Origin: SIG673 sp045653945 | GTDB taxonomy: Bacteria > Bacillota > Clostridia > Oscillospirales > CAG-272 | Direction of reading: 5' to 3' | DNA: 61,074 bases | NCBI GenBank assembly: GCA_045653945.1 | Contig: JAZOML010000056.1 | Coordinates: 1-61,074, forward strand | Shown here: positions 24,746-33,622 of the stretch, piece by piece | How positions within the stretch are numbered: the first letter of the stretch is position 1 | Layout: each line of letters begins with the position of its first letter | The notes under the pieces: model-generated | The model's database searches: none | Seen by the model: only the letters and a program-made list of their open reading frames with translations | What the model was told of the DNA's origin: nothing | Made by a program: the position numbers and the translations under genes

Positions 24746-25357
24746 ATGTTTTACTATCTTAACGGAAATTTAGCAGTGCTTGAGGCAGGTACTGCCGTAA
24801 TAGATTGCGGCGGCGTTGGTTACCTTTGTAATGTCAGCGCACGTACAGAGCAATTTCTTGCCCAAAGCCTTAACAAGCCTGTAAAGATTTTTACCCACCT
24901 TTCGGTAAGAGAGGATGCAATGGAGCTATTCGGGTTTGCCGATAGAAGCGAGCTTACAATGTTCAGACACCTCATTTCCGTTTCGGGAGTCGGAGCTAAG
25001 ACGGCAATCGGAGTGCTCGGTGCGGTTTCGCCCGAAAGAATAGCGTACGCTGTTTCAGTGGGCGACGTCAAGGCAATTAAAGCTCCCGGTGTCGGACCTA
25101 AAATGGCGGCAAGAATAATTCTTGAATTAAAGGACAAGATTGCAAGTGGATTTACAACCGAAAACGGTTCGGTGCTTGACGGACTTACATCGCAAACACC
25201 TGCGCCTAAAAATAATAAGCTCACCGAGGCTCGTACAGCGCTTATGGCGCTCGGCTTTTCAAAGACCGAAGCGGAGGGACTTATGCGCAAGATAGACTGC
25301 ACCAAGCTTTCCGTTGAGGAAATTATAAGAGAAGCCTTGAAGCAGCTTAACGCCTAA
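24746..25357 (+). CDS. ruvA: Holliday junction branch migration protein RuvA
   Basis: A tetramer that binds the junction and loads RuvB. The 203-residue product has the N-terminal OB fold (MFYYLNGNLAVLEAGTAVIDCGGVGYL) and two helix-hairpin-helix motifs (ISVSGVGAKTAIGVL and APGVGPKMAARIILELKDK). A C-terminal domain (EARTALMALGFSKTEAEGLMRKI) contacts RuvB. Preceded by GAAAGGA. Confidence 0.97.
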   Translation: MFYYLNGNLAVLEAGTAVIDCGGVGYLCNVSARTEQFLAQSLNKPVKIFTHLSVREDAMELFGFADRSELTMFRHLISVSGVGAKTAIGVLGAVSPERIAYAVSVGDVKAIKAPGVGPKMAARIILELKDKIASGFTTENGSVLDGLTSQTPAPKNNKLTEARTALMALGFSKTEAEGLMRKIDCTKLSVEEIIREALKQLNA

Positions 25358-25375
25358 TTTGAAGGGAGAATATCA

Positions 25376-26467
25376 ATGGACGATAAAAACGTATTTGATG
25401 ACGGCTTTGATTACGAAAGCCGTATAGTTGGCTCGGGATATAACGGCGAGCAGGATGCGGAAACCGAATTTTCCCTTCGCCCGAAAACTCTTGACGAATA
25501 CGTCGGACAGGAAAAGGCAAAGGGTAATTTAAAGGTCTACATAGACGCGGCAAAAGCAAGATGCGAAATGCTTGACCACGTGCTTCTTTACGGACCTCCC
25601 GGACTTGGTAAAACCACGCTTTCAAATATAATTGCAAATGAAATGGGAGTAAATATCAAGGTTACAAGCGGTCCTGCCATTGAAAAGCAGGGCGACCTTG
25701 CGGCACTTCTTACCAACCTTGGCGAAAACGATATACTCTTTATCGACGAAATTCATAGACTCACACGCTCTGTTGAAGAGGTGCTTTATCCTGCGATGGA
25801 GGATTTTTCGCTTGATATCATCATAGGAAAAGGACCAAGTGCGAGAAGCATCAGACTTCCGCTTAATAAGTTTACTCTTATCGGAGCAACCACAAGAGCA
25901 GGACAGCTCTCCACCCCCTTGCGTGATAGATTTGGCGTAACCTTAAAGCTTGAGCTTTATACAAACGAGGAGCTTGCAATGATAGTTAAGCGCTCTGCAA
26001 AGCTTCTTGAAATTGATATAGACGAGCAGGGTGCTATGGAAATCGCCTCTCGTTCAAGAGGCACACCGCGTATTGCCAACCGCCTGCTTAAGCGTGTAAG
26101 AGATTTTGCACAGGTAAAGGGCAAGGGCGTAATTGATAGAGAAATAGCGGATTACGCATTAAAACAGCTTGAAATTGACCAGCTCGGTCTTGATAACATA
26201 GACAGACGTATGCTTGAAACGATAATCAAGTTTTACGATGGAGGTCCTGTCGGACTTGAAACCCTTGCGGCAACCATAGGCGAGGAGGCTATAACTCTTG
26301 AGGACGTCTATGAGCCGTACCTTATGCAAATAGGATTTTTGAGCAGAACGCCAAGAGGTAGATGTGTAACAAGACTTGGTTATGAGCACCTTGGCTTACC
26401 ATACCCCGGTGCAAAGCCACCAAAGGGTGGAGTAAGCGGTCAATTAGGGCTGTTTGACGATAACTGA
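25376..26467 (+). CDS. ruvB: Holliday junction branch migration ATPase RuvB
   Basis: Hexameric AAA+ motor that drives branch migration with RuvA. The 363-residue product has SLRPKTLDEYVGQEKAKGNL, Walker A GPPGLGKTTLS near residue 75, Walker B FIDEIHRL, the RuvB-specific hairpin segment and sensor ATTRAGQLSTPLRDRFG. The C-terminal winged helix is seen in QIGFLSRTPRGRCVT. The ribosome binding site is GAAGGGAGAA. Normal length and motifs; no oddities. Confidence 0.98.
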   Translation: MDDKNVFDDGFDYESRIVGSGYNGEQDAETEFSLRPKTLDEYVGQEKAKGNLKVYIDAAKARCEMLDHVLLYGPPGLGKTTLSNIIANEMGVNIKVTSGPAIEKQGDLAALLTNLGENDILFIDEIHRLTRSVEEVLYPAMEDFSLDIIIGKGPSARSIRLPLNKFTLIGATTRAGQLSTPLRDRFGVTLKLELYTNEELAMIVKRSAKLLEIDIDEQGAMEIASRSRGTPRIANRLLKRVRDFAQVKGKGVIDREIADYALKQLEIDQLGLDNIDRRMLETIIKFYDGGPVGLETLAATIGEEAITLEDVYEPYLMQIGFLSRTPRGRCVTRLGYEHLGLPYPGAKPPKGGVSGQLGLFDDN

Positions 26468-26484
26468 AAGGATATCTTTTAATA

Positions 26485-27369
26485 ATGTGGGCTGAAAAAA
26501 CTTGGAAGGATTATGAGCTTGTTGACGCAAGCGACGGAGAACGCCTTGAGCGTTGGGGGAAATATATACTCGTGCGTCCCGACCCTCAGATAATATGGAA
26601 GGGTGTAAAGAAAAGTCCGCTTTGGAAAAAGGCGGATGCCGTATATTCCCGTTCAAAGAGCGGAGGCGGAAGCTGGTCGCAAAGCCGACTTCCTGAGGAG
26701 TGGCAAATTTCATTTCCTCTTGGCGGCGAAAAAGACGCTAAATTTATAATAAAACCAACGGGCTTTAAGCATACGGGACTTTTCCCCGAGCAGGCAACGA
26801 ACTGGAACTGGTGCTACGACCTTATCAAAAAGGCGGGCAGACCTATAAAGGTGCTTAACCTCTTTGCATATACGGGCGGAGCAACGGTTGCGTGTGCTAT
26901 GGCAGGTGCACAGGTTTGCCACGTTGACGCATCAAAGGGAATGGTGGCTCAGGCAAAGCAAAATATTGCACTGAACGGTCTTGCTGACCACCCTGTGCGC
27001 TATATAGTTGACGATTGCAAAAAGTTTTGCGAGAGAGAAATACGCCGAGGTAATCGCTATGATGCGATAATAATGGACCCACCGTCATACGGCAGAGGAC
27101 CAAACGGTGAGGTTTGGAAGCTTGAGGAGTGCATAAGCGACCTCGTTAAGGTTACGTCCGAGGTTCTTTCGGACGATCCATTGTTCTTTTTACTTAATTC
27201 CTACACGACGGGACTTTCGGCAGGAACGGTAGGATATATGCTTCAAGCAGCTCTTTCGCCTAAATTCGGTGGACAAACCGAGGCGCAGGAGATAGGACTT
27301 TACGTCAGTGAAACCGGCGGAATACTTCCAAGCGGAAGCTCCGCGCGTTGGGTAAGCAAAAACAAATAA
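26485..27369 (+). CDS. RlmI-like class I SAM-dependent methyltransferase
   Basis: A 294-residue methyltransferase of the Methyltrans_SAM (PF10672) type, related to rRNA cytosine-C5 methyltransferases. SAM-binding motif I is VLNLFAYTGGATVACAMAGA near residue 117. The acidic motif is CHVDASKGMV, and the catalytic-site motif is IMDPPSYGRG near 189. The PUA domain of full RlmI is missing; instead the N-terminal 95 residues contain SGGGSW. Exact RNA target unknown. It is 17 bases after ruvB with AAAGGATA, so probably in the ruv operon. Confidence 0.85.
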   Translation: MWAEKTWKDYELVDASDGERLERWGKYILVRPDPQIIWKGVKKSPLWKKADAVYSRSKSGGGSWSQSRLPEEWQISFPLGGEKDAKFIIKPTGFKHTGLFPEQATNWNWCYDLIKKAGRPIKVLNLFAYTGGATVACAMAGAQVCHVDASKGMVAQAKQNIALNGLADHPVRYIVDDCKKFCEREIRRGNRYDAIIMDPPSYGRGPNGEVWKLEECISDLVKVTSEVLSDDPLFFLLNSYTTGLSAGTVGYMLQAALSPKFGGQTEAQEIGLYVSETGGILPSGSSARWVSKNK

Positions 27370-27387
27370 TTAATTTAAGGAAATAAA

Positions 27388-28260
27388 ATGAATTCATACA
27401 TTAAATTTGAAAACGTATCGTATTCCTATGAGGGCGATGAGGAGGGCGTTCTTTTACCGCCCGTACTCAAAAACGTAAGCCTTGAAATTGAAAAGGGCTC
27501 GTTTGTTGCGGTTCTCGGACATAACGGCAGCGGCAAGAGTACACTTGCTAAGCTTATAAATATGATACTGTTCCCCACCGAGGGAAAAATATATATCGAC
27601 GGTAAGGATATAACAGATGAGAATATGACCGAGGACGATGCGTATGAAATTCGTCGCAGGGTTGGTATGGTATTCCAAAATCCCGACAATCAGCTCGTCG
27701 CCACGATAGTAGAGGAGGACGTTGCGTTTGGCCCTGAAAACCTCGGAATAGAGCCGTCGGAGATAAGAAAAAGAGTGGATACTGCGCTTGAAACGGTAGG
27801 TATGAGTCAATACAAAAGACACGCTCCCCATCAGCTTTCCGGCGGTCAAAAGCAAAGAGTAGCCATTGCGGGTATAATCGCAATGCTCCCTGAGTGCATA
27901 GTTTTTGATGAGTCAACCGCTATGCTTGACCCAAGGGGAAGAGCCGAGGTAATGGATACCATAGAGCGACTTAACCGTGAAAACGGAATTACCGTTATTC
28001 ATATTACTCACAATATGGATGAGGCGGTAAGAGCGGATAGAGTTATCGTTATAAATGACGGTAAGCTTTGCCTTGACGGTACACCGAGAGAGGTGTTTTC
28101 AAACGTTGAGGCGCTAAGACTTGTCGGTCTTGACGTGCCGCAGGTTACCGAGCTGCTTTATGACCTCAAAAATGCAGGCTTTGATATCGACTATACCGAG
28201 CTTGACGAGGAAAGATGCGCCGATATTCTTGCAAAAATGATAGTAAAAAAGGAAAGCTAA
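27388..28260 (+). CDS. ecfA1: Energy-coupling factor transporter ATPase EcfA1
   Basis: One of two ATPases of the shared ECF module that powers vitamin S components such as RibU. The 290-residue product has Walker A GHNGSGKST near residue 44, Q-loop GMVFQNPDNQLVA, signature LSGGQKQRVAIAG and Walker B CIVFDESTAML. The FDEST sequence, with Ser-Thr in place of the usual Pro-Thr, is common in EcfA1. The following ecfA2, ecfT and truA genes are the usual Firmicutes order. Confidence 0.95.
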   Translation: MNSYIKFENVSYSYEGDEEGVLLPPVLKNVSLEIEKGSFVAVLGHNGSGKSTLAKLINMILFPTEGKIYIDGKDITDENMTEDDAYEIRRRVGMVFQNPDNQLVATIVEEDVAFGPENLGIEPSEIRKRVDTALETVGMSQYKRHAPHQLSGGQKQRVAIAGIIAMLPECIVFDESTAMLDPRGRAEVMDTIERLNRENGITVIHITHNMDEAVRADRVIVINDGKLCLDGTPREVFSNVEALRLVGLDVPQVTELLYDLKNAGFDIDYTELDEERCADILAKMIVKKES

Positions 28261-28268
28261 CTAAGAAA

Positions 28269-29141
28269 ATGAATGTTCTTGAGCTAAAAAATATTGAATA
28301 TACGTACAGCAAGAATACGCCGTTTGAAAACAAGGCGCTAGATGACGTTACTGTAACCTTTGATATGGGCAGGGTAAACGGTCTTATAGGTCATACGGGT
28401 AGCGGAAAATCAACCCTTGTTCAAATGATGAACGGACTGCTTAAGCCCGATAAGGGAACGGTTATTCTTTGCGGCAGCGATATATGGGAAAACCCAAAGA
28501 AAATAAGAGAAGTGCGATTTAAATGCGGACTTGTTTTTCAATACCCCGAATATCAGCTTTTTGAGGAAAGTTGCGAAAAGGATATAGCCTTCGGCCCTAA
28601 AAATATGGGACTTGACGAAGCTGAAATTGCAAGACGTGTAAAAAGCGCTGCGGAATTTGTAGGACTTGACTTGGAAATTCTGAAAAAATCCCCTTTTGAG
28701 CTTTCGGGCGGTCAAAAGCGCCGAGTAGCGATAGCGGGAGTTATGGCTATGGAGCCTGACGTGCTTGTTCTTGATGAGCCTGCGGCAGGACTTGACCCGA
28801 TAGGCAGATGTGAAATCTTTTCGGGTATTAGAGGATACCAAAGAAGCAAGGGGAACACCGTAATAATAGTCAGCCACAGTATGGAGGACGTTGCAGAATA
28901 CTGTGATAACCTCACAGTTCTTAAAAACGGTCAGGTATTATTATGCGGAAAGTGCGCAGAGGTTTTCCGCCACGAAAAGGAGCTGACCGAAAGCGGTCTT
29001 GGAGTTCCGCAAATTGCACGCTTTATGCGTTTGCTTCGGGAAAGAGGCGTGGAGCTGTCCGAGGATATATATACCGTTTCCGCCGCCTTTGACGAACTTA
29101 AACGTATTTTAAGGGAAAGGCAGGGGGATGATAATGCTTAA
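28269..29141 (+). CDS. ecfA2: Energy-coupling factor transporter ATPase EcfA2
   Basis: Second ECF ATPase, 290 residues from ATG 28269 (MNVLELKNIEYTYS). Walker A is GHTGSGKST near residue 42, Q-loop VFQYPEYQLFEE, signature LSGGQKRRVAIAG and Walker B VLVLDEPAAGLDP. The frame is open upstream into ecfA1, but homology begins here. The best Shine-Dalgarno-like AAAGGA is rather far (about 15 bases), so translation may depend on coupling to ecfA1, 8 bases upstream. Confidence 0.95.
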   Translation: MNVLELKNIEYTYSKNTPFENKALDDVTVTFDMGRVNGLIGHTGSGKSTLVQMMNGLLKPDKGTVILCGSDIWENPKKIREVRFKCGLVFQYPEYQLFEESCEKDIAFGPKNMGLDEAEIARRVKSAAEFVGLDLEILKKSPFELSGGQKRRVAIAGVMAMEPDVLVLDEPAAGLDPIGRCEIFSGIRGYQRSKGNTVIIVSHSMEDVAEYCDNLTVLKNGQVLLCGKCAEVFRHEKELTESGLGVPQIARFMRLLRERGVELSEDIYTVSAAFDELKRILRERQGDDNA

Positions 29142-29973
29142 GGATATAACCCTTGGTCAGTTTTTTCCGGGAAAATCGCTTTTGCACCGAGCCGACCCAA
29201 GGATGAAGATACTTTTGACTGTTGCTTATATAGTATTTTTATTCCTTGCAAAGAATACAGTGGCATATATTGCGGCAGTATTGTTTACAGTTCTACTGAT
29301 AATTATAAGCCGCATAAAAATTTCGGTAGTGATAAAGGGCTTAAAGCCACTTATTTTCATAATGGTATTTACGGCGTTCTTTAATATTTTTTGGACAAAG
29401 GGCGCAAATGAACCGTTGTTTGAATACGGTATCATCAGTATTTATAAAGAGGGACTTTGGTTTGCGGCGGTAATGATAATCAGAGTTGCGTGTATCCTCA
29501 CAGGAACGTCTGTGTTGCTGACCTACACAACCTCACCTATTGCTCTTACTGACGGACTTGAAAGGCTTCTTTCACCTCTTAAAGTAATTCGATTACCGGT
29601 ACACGAGTTTGCAATGATGATGACAATTGCGCTTCGTTTTATTCCTACGCTTATAGAGGAAACGGATAAAATAATGAACGCTCAAAAGGCAAGAGGTGCG
29701 GACTTTAATTCGGGAGGACTTATCAAAAGAGCAAAGGCTCTTCTGCCTGTGCTCATACCGCTTTTTGCATCATCCTTTAGACGAGCAAGCGAGCTTGCTA
29801 CGGCAATGGAGTGTCGCTGCTATCGGGGTGATAAGGGTAGAACGAGAATGACAAAGCTACATTTCGGATATGCAGATTTTGTAATGGCGCTTGTGATGTC
29901 GTTCTTTGGTGCAGGAGTAATTCTGTGCAATATTTACCTTAATACAATTTTAACCTTTGGGATAAATATGTAA
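29134..29973 (+). CDS. ecfT: Energy-coupling factor transporter transmembrane protein EcfT
   Basis: Membrane scaffold that couples EcfA1-EcfA2 to interchangeable S components. The 279-residue product has about five membrane helices. The two coupling motifs are AMECRCYRG and, earlier, the Ala-Arg-Gly motif in QKARGADFNSGG. ATG 29134 is 7 bases after AGGGGG; ATG 29128 is too close to it. It overlaps ecfA2 by 8 bases. Confidence 0.94.
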   Translation: MLKDITLGQFFPGKSLLHRADPRMKILLTVAYIVFLFLAKNTVAYIAAVLFTVLLIIISRIKISVVIKGLKPLIFIMVFTAFFNIFWTKGANEPLFEYGIISIYKEGLWFAAVMIIRVACILTGTSVLLTYTTSPIALTDGLERLLSPLKVIRLPVHEFAMMMTIALRFIPTLIEETDKIMNAQKARGADFNSGGLIKRAKALLPVLIPLFASSFRRASELATAMECRCYRGDKGRTRMTKLHFGYADFVMALVMSFFGAGVILCNIYLNTILTFGINM

Positions 29974-29974
29974 T

Positions 29975-30715
29975 ATGAAATATCTACTTAAAATTTGCTA
30001 CTGCGGTGAAAAATACTGTGGGTGGCAGGTGCAAAAAAATGAAATCAGTGTTCAGGCAGAGATGTGCCGAGCGGCAGAGGAAATCTACGGGTCTGGCGTA
30101 AAAATTACGGGATGCTCTCGTACTGATAGCGGTGTTCACGCAAAGGAATACTACTGTACGCTTGAAATACCCGAAAATGCTCCTGTTTTGTCTGAGGATA
30201 AAATTCCCACCGCGCTTAATAGATACCTTGATGAGGATATATCCGTGTTTTCGGCAAAAGAGGTTGCGGCAGAATTTCACGCAAGATATGACGTTAAGGA
30301 AAAAACCTACGAGTACGTTTTTGATAACGGGGCGCAAAGAAATCCGTTTATGCACAAAAGAGCTTGGCATATATCAAAAAGACTAAACGAGGATTTGATG
30401 AACGAGGCGGCAAGGCAATTTGTCGGAGAATATGATTTTTCAGCCTTTATGTCAAGCGGTTCTTCGGTAACCGATACAGTAAGACGTGTAACCGACGCAA
30501 GTGTAACCCGAGAGGGAGATAAGGTCATATTCAGAGTCAGTGCAAACGGCTTTTTATATAATATGGTACGGATAATGGCTGGTACGCTTCGCGACGTATC
30601 AATTGGCAAAATTTCCGTAGACAGCATAAAAAATATAATAAACGGTAAGGATAGAAGTGCGGCAGGTCTTACAGCACCACCGGACGGACTTTACCTTGTA
30701 AGCGTAATTTACTAA
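29975..30715 (+). CDS. truA: tRNA pseudouridine(38-40) synthase TruA
   Basis: Converts uridines 38-40 of the tRNA anticodon arm to pseudouridine. The 246-residue product has the catalytic Asp51 in GCSRTDSGVHA, FHARYDVKEKTYEY, and the C-terminal FLYNMVRIMAGTL. It begins one base after the ecfT stop, the common ecf-truA arrangement of Firmicutes. Confidence 0.97.
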   Translation: MKYLLKICYCGEKYCGWQVQKNEISVQAEMCRAAEEIYGSGVKITGCSRTDSGVHAKEYYCTLEIPENAPVLSEDKIPTALNRYLDEDISVFSAKEVAAEFHARYDVKEKTYEYVFDNGAQRNPFMHKRAWHISKRLNEDLMNEAARQFVGEYDFSAFMSSGSSVTDTVRRVTDASVTREGDKVIFRVSANGFLYNMVRIMAGTLRDVSIGKISVDSIKNIINGKDRSAAGLTAPPDGLYLVSVIY

Positions 30716-30736
30716 TTTTAAAAAGGAGAAAAAACG

Positions 30737-31495
30737 ATGGGAAATCTTTTTGACGCATTAATAGTTTTATCACTCATAGTAACGGTTGTAGTTTGCTTTA
30801 AGCTTGGCTTTATAAAGCTTCTTACACCGTTTCGTAAGATTGCAGCATTTGTTCTTGCTTGGTGCTTGAAGGATACCGCATTGGTAAGAGAAACGGTTGG
30901 AAAAGTCTTCCATACCGAGGACTTCAAGGTGTTCCTTACCGAAAGAGTTGATACACTCTGGGGTGAGCAGTTAAAGAGTGCTGCATCGGCTGAGGGAGTT
31001 TCACTTGCCGAAAGATTTGATAATATTTTTGGATTTTGGGGAACACTTTTCGGCAGCTTTAAGAACTTTTGTATGTCGCTTTTTGACTCCGAGTATCAGG
31101 TTCAGGATAACGGAGCGCTTCCGTCAGAGCATCTTGATAGCTTTGTAAAGAAAGTAACAGAATACGTGGCTGATGCTGCTTCCGGATTTTTCTCGGTGCT
31201 TATCGGATTTATTGCGCTTTACATCATATTCAGAGTAGGACTTTGGTTTTTGGCGAAGCTTCTCGATTCGATTTTTGACAGAGGGCTTCTTGGAGCTGTA
31301 AACCATACGGTTGGCGGTGTAGTCGGTATTTGCTACGGCTTTCTTATCGCTTGGATTCTTTCAATAGTATTCGTATTTATTCTTCCTCTTGTTACAACGG
31401 TGGATATAACTACGGTTACAGGTGGTTTTTTAGGTATAACCGAATGGTTTTATACAAAATTCTTCCTTTCGGCAATTATCGGTATGACTATATAA
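30737..31495 (+). CDS. CvpA-family-like membrane protein
   Basis: A 252-residue protein with N-terminal and C-terminal hydrophobic helices around a soluble middle part (about 60-145). LGAVNHTVGGVVGICYGFLIAWIL near residue 190 matches the conserved core of CvpA/colicin V production family proteins, where Asn-His and GG-x-x-G are typical. The cellular role of this family in Firmicutes is not settled. ATG follows AAAAAGGAGAAA. It ends with IIGMTI just before the NSS transporter gene, after a short GGCGAAAGCC hairpin. Confidence 0.7.
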   Translation: MGNLFDALIVLSLIVTVVVCFKLGFIKLLTPFRKIAAFVLAWCLKDTALVRETVGKVFHTEDFKVFLTERVDTLWGEQLKSAASAEGVSLAERFDNIFGFWGTLFGSFKNFCMSLFDSEYQVQDNGALPSEHLDSFVKKVTEYVADAASGFFSVLIGFIALYIIFRVGLWFLAKLLDSIFDRGLLGAVNHTVGGVVGICYGFLIAWILSIVFVFILPLVTTVDITTVTGGFLGITEWFYTKFFLSAIIGMTI

Positions 31496-31533
31496 AAAAG
31501 GCGAAAGCCGTTACATAAAAAGGATTAGTAAAA

Positions 31534-32916
31534 ATGGATAATTCAAACACAACAAAAAGAGAACATCTTGGCAGCCGACTTGGCTTTATACTGCTTAGTG
31601 CGGGCTGCGCAATAGGAATAGGAAACGTATGGCGTTTTCCTTATATGGCGGGACAGTATGGCGGCGGAGCATTTGTCCTTATCTACCTTTTCTTCCTTGC
31701 GATATTCGGAATACCGATAATGACAGTCGAATTTTCGCTCGGCAGAGCAAGTCAAAAGAGCCCCGTCAGACTTTATCAGGAGCTTGAGCCCAAGGGAAGC
31801 AAATGGCATATTCACGGATATTTTGCTCTTGCAGGTAATTATCTTCTAATGATGTTTTACACTGCCGTTGCGGCGTGGATGGTGCAGTATTTCGTTGCAA
31901 CCGCAGGCGGAAAATTCGAGGGACTTGATAAGACGGGTATTTCCGAATATTTTGTTCAAATGACGGAAAATCCGCTTATAATGATGATTTTCGTCGCTTT
32001 AGTGGTAATTGCGGGCTTTGCGATTTGTGCAATAGGACTGCAAAAGGGACTTGAAAAAGTAACCAAGGTAATGATGGTTGCGCTTCTCGTTATAATGGTT
32101 GTTCTTGCCGTTTTCAGTATCGTAAGCGATACAAGTGGAGAGGGACTTAAATTCTATCTTATGCCCAGCTTTGATAAAATTCAAGAGGCAGGCGGACTTG
32201 GCACGGTTGCAGTTGCGGCAATGAATCAAGCGTTCTTTACGCTTAGTATTGGCATAGGAAATATGGCGATATTCGGTAGCTACATCGGAAAAGAGCGTGC
32301 GCTGATGGGCGAGGCAACCAACGTTGCGGTGCTTGATACCTTTGTTGCAATTTCGTCAGGTCTTATCATTTTCCCTGCCTGTGCGGCGTTTGGTGTTCCC
32401 GTTAATAGCGGACCTCCGCTTATATTTGAAACACTGCCTAACGTATTCAATAATATGCCCGGCGGCAGAATTTTTGGAAGCTTCTTCTTCCTTTTCCTTA
32501 TTTTTGCGGCATTTTCCACCGTTTTGGCGGTATTTGAAAATATACTTTCCTGCTGCTGCGAGCTTTTCAACATAAGCAGAAGAAGGTCTTGCATAATCAA
32601 CTGTATAGCAATGCTTATACTTTCCGTTCCCTGCGTTCTTGGCTTTAATTTGCTTTCGGGAGTTAACCTTGCAGGTATGAATATAATGGATATGGAGGAC
32701 TTTATAGTAAGTAATATTCTTCTGCCGCTTGGCTCGTTTGTATTCGTTATTTTTGCAACGCATAAATTCGGTTGGGGTTGGAATAAATTTACCGACGAGG
32801 CAAACGCAGGTAAGGGTTTTAAGGTAAAGAACTGGATGAAAATTTATATGCAGTTTATATTGCCCGCGATAATTCTCGTTTTATTTGTGCTTGGAATAGT
32901 AGATAAATTTGTTTAA
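31534..32916 (+). CDS. Sodium-dependent transporter of the NSS/SNF family
   Basis: A 460-residue sodium symporter of the neurotransmitter:sodium symporter family, with about eleven to twelve helices. The first helix carries the sodium and substrate site SAGCAIGIGNVWRFPYMAGQYGGGAF, close to LeuT helix 1. Substrates of bacterial homologues include amino acids such as tryptophan, tyrosine, leucine or alanine; the one here is unknown. The ribosome binding site is AAAAAGGATT. It is followed 13 bases later by an unrecognised gene in the same direction. Confidence 0.94.
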   Translation: MDNSNTTKREHLGSRLGFILLSAGCAIGIGNVWRFPYMAGQYGGGAFVLIYLFFLAIFGIPIMTVEFSLGRASQKSPVRLYQELEPKGSKWHIHGYFALAGNYLLMMFYTAVAAWMVQYFVATAGGKFEGLDKTGISEYFVQMTENPLIMMIFVALVVIAGFAICAIGLQKGLEKVTKVMMVALLVIMVVLAVFSIVSDTSGEGLKFYLMPSFDKIQEAGGLGTVAVAAMNQAFFTLSIGIGNMAIFGSYIGKERALMGEATNVAVLDTFVAISSGLIIFPACAAFGVPVNSGPPLIFETLPNVFNNMPGGRIFGSFFFLFLIFAAFSTVLAVFENILSCCCELFNISRRRSCIINCIAMLILSVPCVLGFNLLSGVNLAGMNIMDMEDFIVSNILLPLGSFVFVIFATHKFGWGWNKFTDEANAGKGFKVKNWMKIYMQFILPAIILVLFVLGIVDKFV

Positions 32917-32929
32917 GAGGTGATTTTTT

Positions 32930-33586
32930 ATGAAATACAGAGTTATAGGTTGGACATATTACGATGATCCTGAATTTGAGGACGAGAGCTGCAGTGAATC
33001 TGCACTTCAGGCGATAATCGAGGAAATCAAGGTAAAGGGCTACCTTTTTACAGGCTATGACCACCAAGAAAGATACGATTGCGCCCCCATACTTAACGAC
33101 GGCAAAAGAAGATGCTTTTCTCAAAGAAGCTTTGGCGGTGTTATGGCAAGAGCGCACGGCGATTTTTCACGTATGGGCTATTCCATATACGCCTTTGATT
33201 GGTATACAGGCGATGGTAGGGACGATGACCGCGTTTTTCCGAAAAATAACATAAATTTTGCAACGTTTGTTCCTGAAACCGATTTAAATGAGGAACTGTC
33301 CACAACCGTTACCGAGGAGGAATTTGAGGCGGCAAAGAACGGCTCTCTTACAATACTTGATAGAGAAGAGCTTAAATTTATTGACGTTGGCGACACGCTT
33401 ACCTTAAAATGCGGAGACCAAACAGCGTCGTATCTTGTTAAAGAGTTTGAAAGACGCAAGGATATTTCGCCTGAAATGGAAATTGAGATAATGACGCTCT
33501 CATATTCCTTTGATGAGCCCGAAAAGATGAAAAAAGCAGATAAAATGTACGAGGACGCTCCTTTGGTGCTTAATTTTAAATTCTAA
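32930..33586 (+). CDS. Hypothetical protein, unrecognised
   Basis: A 218-residue soluble protein; I do not recognise the family. It has no signal peptide or membrane helix. The N-terminal part is rich in aromatic and acidic residues (GWTYYDDPEFEDE) and contains FSQRSFGGVMARAHGDFS and the acidic WYTGDGRDDDR. The C-terminal half (about 105-218) reads as mixed alpha/beta with many Glu and Lys. ATG follows AAGAGGTGA, 13 bases after the NSS transporter stop, so the two are probably one transcript ending at the following hairpin. Confidence 0.75.
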   Translation: MKYRVIGWTYYDDPEFEDESCSESALQAIIEEIKVKGYLFTGYDHQERYDCAPILNDGKRRCFSQRSFGGVMARAHGDFSRMGYSIYAFDWYTGDGRDDDRVFPKNNINFATFVPETDLNEELSTTVTEEEFEAAKNGSLTILDREELKFIDVGDTLTLKCGDQTASYLVKEFERRKDISPEMEIEIMTLSYSFDEPEKMKKADKMYEDAPLVLNFKF

Positions 33587-33587
33587 G

Positions 33588-33622
33588 ATAAAAAAAGAAC
33601 GGCGATGCCGTTCTTTTTTTAT
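33588..33622. terminator. Bidirectional terminator between convergent operons
   Basis: AAAAAAGAACGGC (33591-33603), loop GAT, GCCGTTCTTTTTT (33607-33619). A- and T-runs on both sides serve the plus-strand gene ending at 33586 and the minus-strand MATE gene ending at 33619. Confidence 0.93.
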
